Positions 16,426 to 30,662 are shown, numbered from the stretch's first letter. The stretch: 64,000 nucleotides of DNA from Nocardiopsis potens DSM 45234 (GCF_000341105.1 NZ_ANBB01000003.1:62001-126000); one strand, 5' to 3'. Numbers and translations: made by a program. The notes: generated by a model not told the origin, from the sequence alone.

Positions 16426-19191
16426 GTGGCGAACACTCAGCAGACCCCCGGACAGAACAGCACGCCCCCGGCCCCGGCAGAGGGGGGTGGAGGCCGCCTG
16501 CTGCTGCTGGACGGCCACTCCATGGCCTTCCGCGCGTTCTTCGCGCTGCCGGTGGACAAGTTCGGCACCAGCACCGGGCAGTCCACCAACGCGGTGTACG
16601 GCTTCACCTCGATGCTGATCAAGCTGCTCCGGGACGAGCGGCCGACGCACATCGCGGTCGCCTGGGACCTGTCCGGGCCGACGTTCCGCCACGACGCCTA
16701 CGCCGAGTACAAGGCGGGCCGGGCGGAGACGCCGCCGGAGTTCCCCTCCCAGGTGGAGCTGACCCAGGAGCTGCTGCGGCTGCTCGGGGTGGCGTCGGTG
16801 TCGGCGGAGGGGTTCGAGGCCGACGACGTGATCGCGACGCTGGCGGCCCAGGGCTGCGGGGCGGGCATGGAGGTGCTGATCGCCTCGGGCGACCGGGACG
16901 CCTTCCAGCTGGTCAACGGCGGCTGCACGGTGCTCTACCCGGGCAAGAGCCTGTCGGATCTGACCCGGATGACGCCGGAGCGGATCGAGGAGAAGTACGG
17001 GGTCCCGCCGGAGCGCTACCGGGACCTGGCGGCGCTGGTCGGGGAGAAGGCGGACAACCTGCCGGGCGTTCCGGGGGTGGGCCCCAAGACCGCGGCGAAG
17101 TGGATCGTGAAGTACGGGTCGCTGGACGAGCTGGTGGCGCGCGCCGACGAGCTGACCGGCAAGGCGGGGCAGAACTTCCGCGACCACCTCGACGACGTGC
17201 TGCGCAACCAGCGGCTCAACCTGCTCGCGCCGGACGTTCCGCTCGCGGTGGGCCTGGCCGACCTGGTGCGCGGCTCGGCCGACCGGAAGGGCGTGGACAC
17301 GCTCTTCGACGACCTGGAGTTCGCCTCCACGCTCCGGGACCGGCTGTTCGCGGTCTTCGGCGAGGAGGCGGAGGGCGGCGCGGAGGCCGCCGCCGCGGAG
17401 GCCGAGGGGTTCTCCGACGAGGTGGAGGCGGCCGAGCCGGGCGGGCTGGGGGCGTGGCTGGCCGAGCACACCGCGCAGGGCCGCACCGGCCTGGCCTTCG
17501 AGGGGGAGTGGGGCCGGGGGACCGGCCGGCTCTCCGGGATCGCGGCGGCCGCCGCGGACGGCGCGGCGCTCCACGTCGACCCGGCGGAGCTGGGCGAGGA
17601 GGACGAGCGGGCGCTGGCCGCGTGGCTGGCCGACGCGGACCGCCCCAAGGCGGTGCACGACGGCAAGGGGCCGCTGCTGGCCGCCGCCGCGCACGGCTGG
17701 GACCTGGCCGGGGTCACCTCCGACACCGCGATCGCGGCCTACCTGGTCCAGCCGGGCCAGCGCAAGGCGGGCCTGGTCGACCTGTGCCGCAGCCACCTGA
17801 ACAAGGAGCTGGAGCGGCGGCAGGAGGACGGCGGGCAGCTCTCGCTGGACCTCGGCGGGGAGGGGGCGGACGCCGGGGCGGCGGTCCGCGCCGACCTGGC
17901 GGTGGCGGCCCGCGCCACCGCGGAGCTGGCCGACCGGCTGGACGTGCTGCTGGAGCAGCGGGGCGCGGCGGGGCTGCTGCGCGACATGGAGCTGCCGCTG
18001 GTGCGGGTGCTCGCGGGGATGGAGCGCACCGGCATCGCCGCGGACCGGGACTACCTGGACGGGCTGGAGGGCGAGTTCGCCGCCGAGCAGCGCCGGGCGG
18101 TGGAGGAGGCGCACCGGGTGGTGGGCCGGGAGTTCAACCTGGGCTCGCCCAAGCAGCTGCAGCAGGTCCTCTTCGAGGAGCTGGGGCTGCCCCGGACGAA
18201 GAAGATCAAGACCGGGTACACCACCGACGCCGACGCGCTGGCCTGGCTGGCCGCCCAGACAGACAACGAGCTGCCCGCGATCCTGCTCCGGCACCGGGAC
18301 CAGACCCGGCTGCGCACCACGGTGGAGGGGCTGGTCAAGACGATCGCGGAGGACGGCCGGATCCACACCACGTTCAACCAGACGGTGGCGGCCACCGGGC
18401 GGCTCAGCTCGGTCGAGCCGAACCTGCAGAACATCCCGGTGCGCACCGACGCGGGCCGGCGGATCCGGCGGGCGTTCGTGGTGGGGGAGGGCTACGACGT
18501 TCTGCTCACCGCCGACTACAGCCAGATCGAGCTGCGCATCATGGCGCACCTGTCCGGGGACGAGACGCTGATCGAGGCGTTCGCGACCGGGCACGACTTC
18601 CACGCCGAGATCGCGGCGCGGGTGTTCGGCACCGAGGTGGGCGAGGTCGGCGCCGAGGAGCGGGCCCGGATCAAGGCGATGAACTACGGCCTGGCCTACG
18701 GGCTGAGCGAGTACGGGCTCTCCCAGCAGCTGGGGGTCGCTCCGAAGGAGGCGCGGGCGCTGATGGACGACTTCTTCGTCGTCTTCGGCGGGGTCCGGGA
18801 CTACCTGCACGAGGTGGTGGAGCAGGCCCGGCGGGACGGCTACACCGAGACGATCCTCGGCCGCCGCCGCTACCTGCCCGACCTGACCAGCGACAACCGG
18901 CAGCGCCGGCAGATGGCGGAGCGGATGGCGCTGAACGCGCCGATCCAGGGGTCGGCGGCCGACATCATCAAGGCGGCGATGATCGACGTGGACCGGGCGC
19001 TGGGGGAGAGCGGGCTGCGGGCGCGGGCGCTGCTGCAGGTCCACGACGAACTGGTGCTGGAGGTGCCCGCCGCGGAGGTGGAGGACGTCCGGAAACTGGT
19101 TTCGGAGAAGATGGCGGCCGCCTATGATCTGCGTGTGCCGCTGGCCGTGTCGGTCGGCGTGGGCGAGAACTGGCGCGACGCCGCGCACTAG
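16426..19191 (+). CDS. polA: DNA polymerase I
   Basis: Repair and Okazaki-fragment polymerase, 921 residues. An N-terminal 5' nuclease (about 24-310; LLLDGHSMAFRAFFALP, ASGDRDAFQLV, GVPGVGPKTAAKWI) is followed by a degenerate 3'-5' exonuclease domain in which no DxE metal motif is visible, then the family A polymerase with motif A (DYSQIELRI, near 697), motif B (RIKAMNYGLAYG, near 748) and motif C (HDELVLE, near 873). Proofreading is probably absent, as in other actinobacterial PolA. The GTG start at 16426 fits the 7-nt promoter spacing; upstream in-frame sequence is antisense to the thioesterase. Confidence 0.96.
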   Translation: MANTQQTPGQNSTPPAPAEGGGGRLLLLDGHSMAFRAFFALPVDKFGTSTGQSTNAVYGFTSMLIKLLRDERPTHIAVAWDLSGPTFRHDAYAEYKAGRAETPPEFPSQVELTQELLRLLGVASVSAEGFEADDVIATLAAQGCGAGMEVLIASGDRDAFQLVNGGCTVLYPGKSLSDLTRMTPERIEEKYGVPPERYRDLAALVGEKADNLPGVPGVGPKTAAKWIVKYGSLDELVARADELTGKAGQNFRDHLDDVLRNQRLNLLAPDVPLAVGLADLVRGSADRKGVDTLFDDLEFASTLRDRLFAVFGEEAEGGAEAAAAEAEGFSDEVEAAEPGGLGAWLAEHTAQGRTGLAFEGEWGRGTGRLSGIAAAAADGAALHVDPAELGEEDERALAAWLADADRPKAVHDGKGPLLAAAAHGWDLAGVTSDTAIAAYLVQPGQRKAGLVDLCRSHLNKELERRQEDGGQLSLDLGGEGADAGAAVRADLAVAARATAELADRLDVLLEQRGAAGLLRDMELPLVRVLAGMERTGIAADRDYLDGLEGEFAAEQRRAVEEAHRVVGREFNLGSPKQLQQVLFEELGLPRTKKIKTGYTTDADALAWLAAQTDNELPAILLRHRDQTRLRTTVEGLVKTIAEDGRIHTTFNQTVAATGRLSSVEPNLQNIPVRTDAGRRIRRAFVVGEGYDVLLTADYSQIELRIMAHLSGDETLIEAFATGHDFHAEIAARVFGTEVGEVGAEERARIKAMNYGLAYGLSEYGLSQQLGVAPKEARALMDDFFVVFGGVRDYLHEVVEQARRDGYTETILGRRRYLPDLTSDNRQRRQMAERMALNAPIQGSAADIIKAAMIDVDRALGESGLRARALLQVHDELVLEVPAAEVEDVRKLVSEKMAAAYDLRVPLAVSVGVGENWRDAAH

Positions 19192-19234
19192 GGGCGCGGG
19201 GCGCCCGATCGGACGAGACGGGGAGGGGTCGGCG

Positions 19235-19666
19235 ATGAGCGGGAGCGGTGCGCCGCGGGGCGCCGGCCCGGAGCTGCCCGAGGCCGAGCTGGTCTGGCGG
19301 TTCTCCCGGTCGAGCGGGCCGGGCGGGCAGCACGTCAACACCTCCGACACCCGGGTGTCGGTCTCGCTGGACCTGGCCGCCACCTCGGCGCTGACCGAGC
19401 GGGAGCGGGAGCGCGCGCTGGAGCGGCTGGCCGGCCGGCTGCGCGGCGGGGTGCTCACCGTGACCGCCTCGGACAGCCGCTCCCAGGCGCGCAACCGGGA
19501 GCTGGCCCGGGAGCGCCTGGCGGAGCTGGTGCGCGGGGCGTGCGCGCCGCCGCCCAAGGCGCGCCGGGCGACCCGGCCGAGCCGGGCGGCCCGGCAGCGG
19601 CGGCTGGACGGCAAGCACCGCCGCTCCCAGCTGAAGCGGACACGCTCCAGAAGGTTCGAGGACTGA
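19235..19666 (+). CDS. arfB: ArfB-like peptidyl-tRNA hydrolase (ribosome rescue)
   Basis: A 143-residue class-I release-factor-like protein that frees peptides from stalled ribosomes. It has the GGQ motif in SSGPGGQHVNTSDTRVSV near residue 31 and the basic C-terminal tail (ARRATRPSRAARQRRLDGKH, then RSQLKRTRSRR) that enters the empty mRNA channel. No codon-recognition domain is present, which separates it from RF1/RF2. The ATG at 19235 follows GGGGAGGGG. It lies 43 bp after polA and may be co-transcribed. Confidence 0.92.
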   Translation: MSGSGAPRGAGPELPEAELVWRFSRSSGPGGQHVNTSDTRVSVSLDLAATSALTERERERALERLAGRLRGGVLTVTASDSRSQARNRELARERLAELVRGACAPPPKARRATRPSRAARQRRLDGKHRRSQLKRTRSRRFED

Positions 19667-19780
19667 CCGAATCCCCGGTGCGGGGCCGGTCCGGGGGCCG
19701 TCCCGGCCCGGGGAGCGGCTCTCGGGCCGGGTAGCATGCGCGGAATACGGTCTTGGTCGCATTCGCCGCCCGGATTCCGA

Positions 19781-19809
19781 TTGACCAGGACGCGTGCGTC
19801 TCATATTCT
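19781..19809 (+). promoter_or_regulatory. rpsA promoter (TTGACC-17-TATTCT) with long leader
   Basis: TTGACC at 19781-19786 and TATTCT at 19804-19809 are 17 bp apart, the best sigma-70-type promoter in the window. Transcription from about 19816 gives a leader of about 225 nt before the rpsA ATG. The leader holds a perfect palindrome GCCCGGATCCGGGC (19965-19978) and a pyrimidine-rich stretch. Autoregulation through this leader is possible but not shown. Confidence 0.75.
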
Positions 19810-20041
19810 GGCCGGAGCATTGAGAACGCGCATGCGCTGTCCGGCCCCACAGACGGTACCGAGGGGCGGGGCGCGCGGCGGGCGCCCCGGTGAAGCGGGG
19901 GGCGTGCAGCGGGCGGTGTCAGGGACGGTCTTCCGTTCCTGCTTCTGTCGTCTTCACATCCCTTGCCCGGATCCGGGCGGACGCGTGCGCTCTCGGTGTG
20001 ACAACTTTCTGCCAATGTCCGTATCCGGAGTCCACCCACAC

Positions 20042-21532
20042 ATGACGAGCAGCACCGAGGCCACCTCGACACCCCAGGTAGCGGTCAACGACATCGGGTC
20101 CGAGGAAGCCTTCCTCGCGGCGATCGACGAGACCATCAAGTACTTCAACGACGGTGACATTGTCGAGGGCACCATCGTGAAGGTCGATCGAGACGAGGTC
20201 TTGCTCGACATCGGCTACAAGACCGAAGGGGTGATCCCCTCCCGGGAACTGTCGATCAAGCACGACGTCGACCCGGGCGAGGTCGTTGCCGTGGGCGACC
20301 ACGTCGAGGCCCTGGTCCTCCAGAAGGAGGACAAGGAAGGGCGCCTCATCCTGTCCAAGAAGCGCGCCCAGTACGAGCGCGCCTGGGGCACGATCGAGAA
20401 GATCAAGGAAGAGGACGGCGTCGTCACCGGCACCGTCATCGAGGTCGTCAAGGGCGGTCTCATCCTCGACATCGGCCTGCGCGGCTTCCTCCCGGCCTCC
20501 CTGGTCGAGATGCGCCGCGTCCGCGACCTGCAGCCCTACGTGGGCCGCGAGCTCGAGGCCAAGATCATCGAGCTGGACAAGAACCGCAACAACGTGGTCC
20601 TGTCCCGCCGCGCCTGGCTGGAGCAGACCCAGTCGGAGGTCCGCCAGACCTTCCTCAACACCCTGCAGAAGGGCCAGATCCGCAAGGGCGTCGTCTCCTC
20701 GATCGTCAACTTCGGTGCGTTCGTGGACCTGGGCGGCGTGGACGGCCTGGTGCACGTCTCCGAGCTGTCCTGGAAGCACATCGACCACCCGAGCGAGGTC
20801 GTCGAGGTCGGCCAGGAGGTCACCGTCGAGGTCCTCGACGTCGACATGGAGCGCGAGCGCGTCTCCCTGTCCCTCAAGGCCACCCAGGAAGACCCCTGGC
20901 AGCAGTTCGCCCGCACGCACCAGATCGGCCAGGTCGTTCCCGGCAAGGTCACCAAGCTGGTTCCGTTCGGCGCGTTCGTCCGGGTCGAGGAGGGCATCGA
21001 GGGCCTGGTGCACATCTCCGAGCTGGCCGAGCGCCACGTGGAGATCCCCGAGCAGGTCGTCCAGGTCGGCACCGAGATCTTCGTCAAGATCATCGACATC
21101 GACCTCGACCGGCGCCGGATCAGCCTCTCGCTGAAGCAGGCCAACGAGAGCGTCTCGCCGGACCAGGAGGAGTTCGACCCGACCCTCTACGGCATGGCCG
21201 CCGAGTACGACGAGCAGGGGAACTACAAGTACCCCGAGGGCTTCGACGCGGAGACCGGCGAGTGGATGGAGGGCTTCGAGGCCCAGCGCGACGAGTGGGA
21301 GCGCCAGTACGCCATGGCGCAGTCCCGCTTCGAGGCGCACCGCAAGCAGGTCGAGGAGGCCCAGGCCGCCGAGGCCGAGGCCGCCGCGGCGCCCGCCCCC
21401 TACGAGGGCGAGTCCGAGGGCGGTTCCTCCTCGGGCGGCTCGAGCAGCGGTTCGGAGAGCACCGGCGGTGCGCTGGCCTCCGACGAGGCCCTGGCCGCGC
21501 TGCGGGAGAAGCTCGCCGGCGGCGGCGAGTAG
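20042..21532 (+). CDS. rpsA: 30S ribosomal protein S1
   Basis: mRNA-binding ribosomal protein, 496 residues. Four S1 (OB-fold) repeats are visible, near residues 35-105, 120-190, 205-275 and 290-360; the third and fourth carry VNFGAFVDLGGVDGLVHVSELSW and VPFGAFVRVEEGIEGLVHISELA. The C-terminus is an acidic Ala/Glu region, a Ser/Gly linker and the conserved ASDEALAALREKLAGG tail. The four-domain form is usual in actinobacteria. The ATG at 20042 matches the family start MTSST; an in-frame ATG lies 27 bp upstream. Codon use is strongly biased, as expected for high expression. Confidence 0.96.
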   Translation: MTSSTEATSTPQVAVNDIGSEEAFLAAIDETIKYFNDGDIVEGTIVKVDRDEVLLDIGYKTEGVIPSRELSIKHDVDPGEVVAVGDHVEALVLQKEDKEGRLILSKKRAQYERAWGTIEKIKEEDGVVTGTVIEVVKGGLILDIGLRGFLPASLVEMRRVRDLQPYVGRELEAKIIELDKNRNNVVLSRRAWLEQTQSEVRQTFLNTLQKGQIRKGVVSSIVNFGAFVDLGGVDGLVHVSELSWKHIDHPSEVVEVGQEVTVEVLDVDMERERVSLSLKATQEDPWQQFARTHQIGQVVPGKVTKLVPFGAFVRVEEGIEGLVHISELAERHVEIPEQVVQVGTEIFVKIIDIDLDRRRISLSLKQANESVSPDQEEFDPTLYGMAAEYDEQGNYKYPEGFDAETGEWMEGFEAQRDEWERQYAMAQSRFEAHRKQVEEAQAAEAEAAAAPAPYEGESEGGSSSGGSSSGSESTGGALASDEALAALREKLAGGGE

Positions 21533-21558
21533 CGCTCACCGGCACCCGGTAGCACCTG

Positions 21559-21588
21559 AGGGCCGCTCCCCGGAAGGGGGGCGGCCCT
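21559..21588 (+). terminator. Terminator hairpin after rpsA
   Basis: 13-bp stem (21559-21571 with 21576-21588, one T-G wobble) closed by a GGAA tetraloop, 26 bp past the stop. Confidence 0.8.
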
Positions 21589-21792
21589 TCGCCGTGCCCG
21601 GGCCGCGGCGGCGTGCGGCGGCCCGGCGTCCGAACCGCTCGCCCCGGGACGCCGCCCGCGCGGATCGGGGCGGCCGGAGCGGCCCGGCGCCGCCGAACCG
21701 GAATCGGGCCCTCCGCGGCGATTCGGCGGCGCGGCCGGGCCGCGCGGGGTATCGTCGGCCGCAGGCGGTCCGCAACGGCTGCGAGGAGGGTC

Positions 21793-22347
21793 ATGGCGGC
21801 ACCGGAGCGGGGCGGGGCGTCATCGGACGTCGCCGTCACCGAGGCGGAGCGGGACGACATCGGGGAGCTGTGGGCGGTGCAGCGCGCCGCCTACGTCGAC
21901 GAGGCCCAGATCTACGGGGACCCGTTCGTCCTCCCGCTCACCGAGAGCCGCGGCCAGCTGCTGCGCGCCGTCGAGGGCGGCGCGGTGCTGCTCAAGGCGG
22001 TGTCCGGCGGGCGGATCGTGGGCGGGGCGCGGGGCAAGGCGGTGGGCAGCGCGGCCACCGTGGCGCGGCTGTTCGTCGCCCCGGACCGCCGCCGCGAGGG
22101 GATCGGCGCCGCCCTGCTGGCCGAGATGGAGCGGAGGCTGCTCGCCGCGGACCCGCCGCCGGCCGCGATCACCCTGTCCACCGGGCACGGCGGCCGCGCC
22201 GCCCCGGCCCTGCTGCTCGCCGCCGGCTACCGGCAGACCCACCGCGAGGCGCTGCACGACCACCTCACCCTGCTGCACTTCCGCAAGGACGCCGCGGAGG
22301 CCCCGGCCGGCGGTCCCGGTGAACCGGTGCAGGAGCGCGTCCCGTAG
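21793..22347 (+). CDS. GNAT-family N-acetyltransferase
   Basis: A 184-residue acyltransferase using acetyl-CoA. The GNAT core is seen in [42 protein letters not shown], including the acetyl-CoA loop [11 protein letters not shown] near residue 100, and the C-terminal [15 protein letters not shown]. Substrate unknown. The ATG follows GAGGAGGG; a TATCGT box about 40 bp upstream may be its -10. The TAG stop codon is also the first three bases of the TAGGCT -10 box of coaE. Confidence 0.85.
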   Translation: MAAPERGGASSDVAVTEAERDDIGELWAVQRAAYVDEAQIYGDPFVLPLTESRGQLLRAVEGGAVLLKAVSGGRIVGGARGKAVGSAATVARLFVAPDRRREGIGAALLAEMERRLLAADPPPAAITLSTGHGGRAAPALLLAAGYRQTHREALHDHLTLLHFRKDAAEAPAGGPGEPVQERVP

Positions 22348-22350
22348 GCT
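22345..22350 (+). promoter_or_regulatory. -10 box of coaE promoter (TAGGCT), overlapping a stop codon
   Basis: TAGGCT ends exactly 7 nt before the coaE ATG at 22358. Its first three bases are the stop codon of the preceding acetyltransferase gene. A leaderless coaE mRNA is likely, as no Shine-Dalgarno sequence lies at the usual distance. Confidence 0.5.
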
Positions 22351-22357
22351 CGGCGCC

Positions 22358-22996
22358 ATGCTGCGCGTAGGACTGACCGGGGGGATCGGCTCCGGAAAGA
22401 GCGAGGTGTCGGGGCGGCTGGCCGCCCGCGGGGCGGTCGTCATCGACGCCGACGCCCTGGCCCGCGAGGTGGTCGAGCCGGGCACGCCCGGGCTGGCCGA
22501 GGTGGTCGCGGAGTTCGGCGAGGAGGTCCTCACCGCCGAGGGGGCGCTGGACCGCCCCCGCCTCGGCGAGATCGTCTTCTCCGACCCGGACCGGCTGGCC
22601 CGGCTCAACGCGATCGTGCACCCGAGGGTGGGGGCGCGCAGCGAGGAGCTGATGGCGGCCGCGCCGCCGGACGCGGTACTGGTCTACGACGTCCCGCTGC
22701 TGGTGGAGAACGGCCTCCAGGAGCTGTACGACGTGGTGGTGGTGGTCGACGCTCCGGAGGAGGACCGGGTCCGGCGGCTCACCGGGAACCGCGGCATGCC
22801 GGAGGACCAGGCCCGGGCCCGGATCGCCGCCCAGGCCTCCCGGGAGGAGCGGCTCGCCGCCGCCGACGTCGTGGTGGACAACTCCGGCACCCGGGAGGAG
22901 CTGGACGCCCGGGTCGCCGGGCTCTGGCAGGAGCTGGAGCTGCGCGCCGCGGTCAAGCACGCCGAAGAGGCCGGGGACGGGGCGCCCCGGGGCTGA
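22358..22996 (+). CDS. coaE: Dephospho-CoA kinase
   Basis: Phosphorylates the ribose 3'-OH of dephospho-CoA, the last step of coenzyme A synthesis. The 212-residue protein starts with the P-loop [10 protein letters not shown], then [50 protein letters not shown] and the [12 protein letters not shown] end motif. Length is normal, without the GrpB-like C-terminal fusion found in some actinobacteria. Its position between rpsA and uvrB is conserved in actinomycetes. Confidence 0.95.
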   Translation: MLRVGLTGGIGSGKSEVSGRLAARGAVVIDADALAREVVEPGTPGLAEVVAEFGEEVLTAEGALDRPRLGEIVFSDPDRLARLNAIVHPRVGARSEELMAAAPPDAVLVYDVPLLVENGLQELYDVVVVVDAPEEDRVRRLTGNRGMPEDQARARIAAQASREERLAAADVVVDNSGTREELDARVAGLWQELELRAAVKHAEEAGDGAPRG

Positions 22997-23271
22997 CCCG
23001 GAGGCCGGTCCCGGGCCGGGCGCCGGGGCGCCTTCCCTGCCGGGCGGGGCGCGCCCCCGGCCGCCGGGGCCTGCGGCCGGCGCGGCGATGAGCGGGAGCG
23101 GGGGCACCGGCCCGCCTGCGGCGGGGCGGAATCGGCGGCGGTCGGGCCGGGTTGCACGGAGGGGCGGCCCCGGGGCGCCGCGGATCCGCGGCGCCTGTCG
23201 CAGGGCGGCTGTACGGTGGGCGGTGTCCCGGGCGCGTCGCCCGGTTGCGGCATCGGGGAGAGTGGGGACTC

Positions 23272-25368
<2,097 letters not shown>

Positions 25369-25377
25369 GCGCGCGGC

Positions 25378-25417
25378 CGCCGGGACCGCCTGGGAGTGCT
25401 CCCGGGCGGTCCCGGCG
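25378..25417 (+). terminator. Strong terminator after uvrB
   Basis: A 13-bp perfect stem (25378-25390 with 25405-25417) continues through a wobble pair into a second 5-bp stem with a 2-nt loop, and is followed by TTT. It begins 10 bp after the stop. In the rest of the gap to 25682 nothing else is supported, apart from the SD of the next gene. Confidence 0.85.
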
Positions 25418-25682
25418 TTTCGGCGCCGGGGGGCGTCGGATACCGTAGGCCGGGCGATAAAACGTCTTATAAGGGATTGCATGGCGTCGATTTCGAAACG
25501 AATCGATGCGATGCGTCCGATTCGACCGACCGCCCGGTGCGTCGGCCGGTACGCTCATCCGTGACCGGCGGGGAACGCACGGTCACGGTATGCGGCACCC
25601 CGCGGCGCACCGCGGGGCCGAGCCGCTCCCCGGTCCCGCTCCGCTGCGCGGGCCGGGTGCGACCCGGTCAGGGAGGGGGAGG

Positions 25683-26678
25683 ATGAGCGGCTACGTGGCC
25701 CGCGTGCGCCGCGGCGACCTGCCCGGCGGCGGGACCGAGTTCGACCGGCTGATGGAGTCCGCCGCGCACCGCTGGGCCTCGGTCGACCCGCTGCTGCCCG
25801 CGCCGCCGCGCCCCCGGCGCAGCGGCGACACGCTGCTGACCGTCTCCGACGAGGCCGGGCGGCCGGTGGCCGCCGGCACCATGCGCTACTCCTGGTACCA
25901 GCCGGGCGAGGCCGGCCGCACCTGGGGCATGCCGGACCAGCACTGGCTGACGCCCCTGGTCGGCGGCCCCGAGCCGGGGCGGGCGCTGGACTCCCTGCTC
26001 ACCAGCTGGCGCGAGCAGCTGGAGGCGCTGCCCACCGGCACCGGATCGGAGTCCTCGGCGCTGCTCACCTGGCCCGCCCGGGACCTCTGCGGGGTGGTGC
26101 CGCTGCAGCGGCACGGCCTGCAGCCCTACAGCGTGCTCGCGGTCCGGGGGCGCGGCCGGGGCGTCCCCCCGGTGCTGCCGCCGCGCGACGTCGTGATCCG
26201 CCTGGCCGACCGCGGCGACCTGACCGAGGCGGTCTCGCTGCTGATGGAGCAGCACCGCTTCGAGGAGCACTTCGGCGGGGTGTTCGTGCAGACCGAGACG
26301 GCCGAGCAGACCCGCGGGATACTGGCCCGCGCGCTCTCCCGCCGCCCCTCCTGGATCTGGGTGGCCGAGCGCCGCGGCCGCCTGGTCGGCCTGGTCTGGG
26401 TCTCCCCGCCGCAGCGCGCCCGGTGGGCCGCGCCGCTGGTCTCCGGGGCCTCCCCGGCGCACATCGGCTACGGCGTGGTCACCGAGGACGAGCGCGGGGC
26501 GGGCATCGGCACCGCCCTGGTGGAGCAGGCGCACCAGGCCCTGGACAGCACCGGCGCCCAGGCCGCCCTGCTCGACTACTCGCTGCTGAACCCGGTCTCC
26601 GGGCCGTTCTGGCACCGGATGGGCTACCGGCCGCTCTGGACCACCTGGGAGGCGCGCCCGGCCCTCGCGCTGCGCTGA
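25683..26678 (+). CDS. Double-GNAT acetyltransferase-like protein
   Basis: A 331-residue protein with two GNAT-like halves. The N-terminal half (about 45-155; TLLTVSDEAGRPVAAGTMRY) has lost a clear acetyl-CoA loop. The C-terminal half (about 172-328) keeps RGRLVGLVWV, the loop GYGVVTEDERGAGIGTALVEQA and LNPVSGPFWHRMGYRPLW. Such tandem GNAT proteins usually have one active and one structural domain. The ATG follows a long GGGAGGGGGAGG site. Substrate unknown; monocistronic by layout. Confidence 0.8.
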   Translation: MSGYVARVRRGDLPGGGTEFDRLMESAAHRWASVDPLLPAPPRPRRSGDTLLTVSDEAGRPVAAGTMRYSWYQPGEAGRTWGMPDQHWLTPLVGGPEPGRALDSLLTSWREQLEALPTGTGSESSALLTWPARDLCGVVPLQRHGLQPYSVLAVRGRGRGVPPVLPPRDVVIRLADRGDLTEAVSLLMEQHRFEEHFGGVFVQTETAEQTRGILARALSRRPSWIWVAERRGRLVGLVWVSPPQRARWAAPLVSGASPAHIGYGVVTEDERGAGIGTALVEQAHQALDSTGAQAALLDYSLLNPVSGPFWHRMGYRPLWTTWEARPALALR

Positions 26679-26794
26679 GGCCCGCCCCGCCACCCCGGCC
26701 GCCCCGGGGCCGCCGCCCTCCGGCTAGGGTCGGCCCTACCTGTACGGACGCCGGGGTCCGCTGGGCCGGCCCCGGACGGTGAAGGGAGTGCGGC

Positions 26795-27715
26795 GTGGCG
26801 GAGCGAGAGGCGCGCGGCCGGGGCGTGGAGATCGTCGAGGTCGGACCGCGCGACGGGCTGCAGAACGAGGAGAAGAGCCTCACCGTCGAGGAGAAGGTGG
26901 AGCTGATCCGGCGGCTGGTGGCGGCCGGGCTGCGCCGGATCGAGGCGGTCAGCTTCGTCGATCCCCGCCGGGTGCCGCAGATGGCCGGTGCCGAGGAGGT
27001 CATGGCCGGGGTGGAGCGGCTGCCCGGGGTCTCCTACATCGGGCTGGCGCTGAACCGCCGGGGCCTGGACCGGGCGCTGGCCGCCGGCGTGGACGAGGTG
27101 AACGTGGCGGTGCCGGCCACCGACGGGTTCTGCGTCCGCAACCAGGGCTGCACGGTCGAGGAGATGATGGACGCCTTCGACGGGATCGCCGCGGCCTGCC
27201 TGGAGGCCGGCACCCCGGTCAGCGTCACCGTCTCCACCGCGTTCGGCTGCCCCTTCGACGGGGAGACGCCGCCGGAGCGGGTCGCAGAGATCGCCCGGCG
27301 CGCGGCGGCCGCCGGCGCCTGGGAGGTCGCGATCGCCGACACCATCGGGGTGGGGGTGCCCCGGCAGGTGGCCGACCTGGTGGGCCGGGTCCGCGCGGCC
27401 GCGCCCGAGGCGGTGCTGCGCTGCCATTTCCACAACACCCGCAACACCGGCTACGCCAACGCGCTGACCGCGGTGGAGCAGGGCGTCACCGTGCTCGACT
27501 CCAGCGTCGGCGGGTTCGGCGGCTGCCCGTTCGCGCCGGCGGCCACCGGCAACATCGGCACCGAGGACCTGGTGTACATGCTGGAGCGGGGCGGCTCCGG
27601 CACCGGTGTGGCGCTGGCGGAGGCCTCGGCCGCCGCGGAGTGGCTCGGATCCCGGCTCGGCAAGACGCCGCCGGCGCAGCTGAGCCGGGCCGGCGCCTTC
27701 CCCGCCGAGGGCTGA
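26795..27715 (+). CDS. mvaB: Hydroxymethylglutaryl-CoA lyase-type enzyme
   Basis: HMGL-family TIM-barrel lyase, 306 residues, expected to cleave 3-hydroxy-3-methylglutaryl-CoA to acetoacetate and acetyl-CoA in leucine breakdown. Seen are EVGPRDGLQNEEKSL at the N-terminus, AVSFVDPRRVPQMAGAEEV, a metal-site HFHNTRNTGYANAL near residue 212, and the catalytic-loop GGFGGCPFAPAATGNIGTEDLVYML, whose Cys matches the HMG-CoA lyase active site. GTG start at 26795 after a weak GGAGTG. A related lyase of other specificity cannot be fully excluded. No other leucine-degradation genes are nearby. Confidence 0.88.
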   Translation: MAEREARGRGVEIVEVGPRDGLQNEEKSLTVEEKVELIRRLVAAGLRRIEAVSFVDPRRVPQMAGAEEVMAGVERLPGVSYIGLALNRRGLDRALAAGVDEVNVAVPATDGFCVRNQGCTVEEMMDAFDGIAAACLEAGTPVSVTVSTAFGCPFDGETPPERVAEIARRAAAAGAWEVAIADTIGVGVPRQVADLVGRVRAAAPEAVLRCHFHNTRNTGYANALTAVEQGVTVLDSSVGGFGGCPFAPAATGNIGTEDLVYMLERGGSGTGVALAEASAAAEWLGSRLGKTPPAQLSRAGAFPAEG

Positions 27716-30444
<2,729 letters not shown>

Positions 30445-30459
30445 CCCGGCCCAGGCGCA

Positions 30460-30495
30460 CCGGCGCCGCACCCCCTGCACGGGGTGCGGCGCCGG
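30460..30495 (+). terminator. Terminator hairpin after the Nudix gene
   Basis: Perfect 15-bp arms (30460-30474 and 30481-30495) with a 6-nt loop CTGCAC, starting 15 bp after the stop. Confidence 0.8.
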
Positions 30496-30504
30496 AGCCG
30501 TCTC

Positions 30505-30576
30505 CGGACCCGCCCCTCCCCTCCGGTGGTCTCGGGGCCGCGGCCCCGAGACCACCGGAGGGGAGGGGCGGGTCCG
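30505..30576. repeat. 72-bp perfect palindrome upstream of xerD
   Basis: The sequence from 30505 to 30540 is exactly the reverse complement of 30541 to 30576, with no spacer and the centre GGCCGCGGCC. It directly follows the hairpin at 30460-30495 and ends 87 bp before the xerD start. It may be a second, bidirectional terminator, or a cruciform-forming site. Perfect 36-bp arms are far longer than the other hairpins in the window. Confidence 0.85.
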
Positions 30577-30662
30577 CGCGAAACGCCGGGCGGCGCGGCG
30601 GCGGCCCGGTCGCGCCGCCCGGTTATGGCATGATCTCTGCGGACACGACGGAGAGCCGGGTG

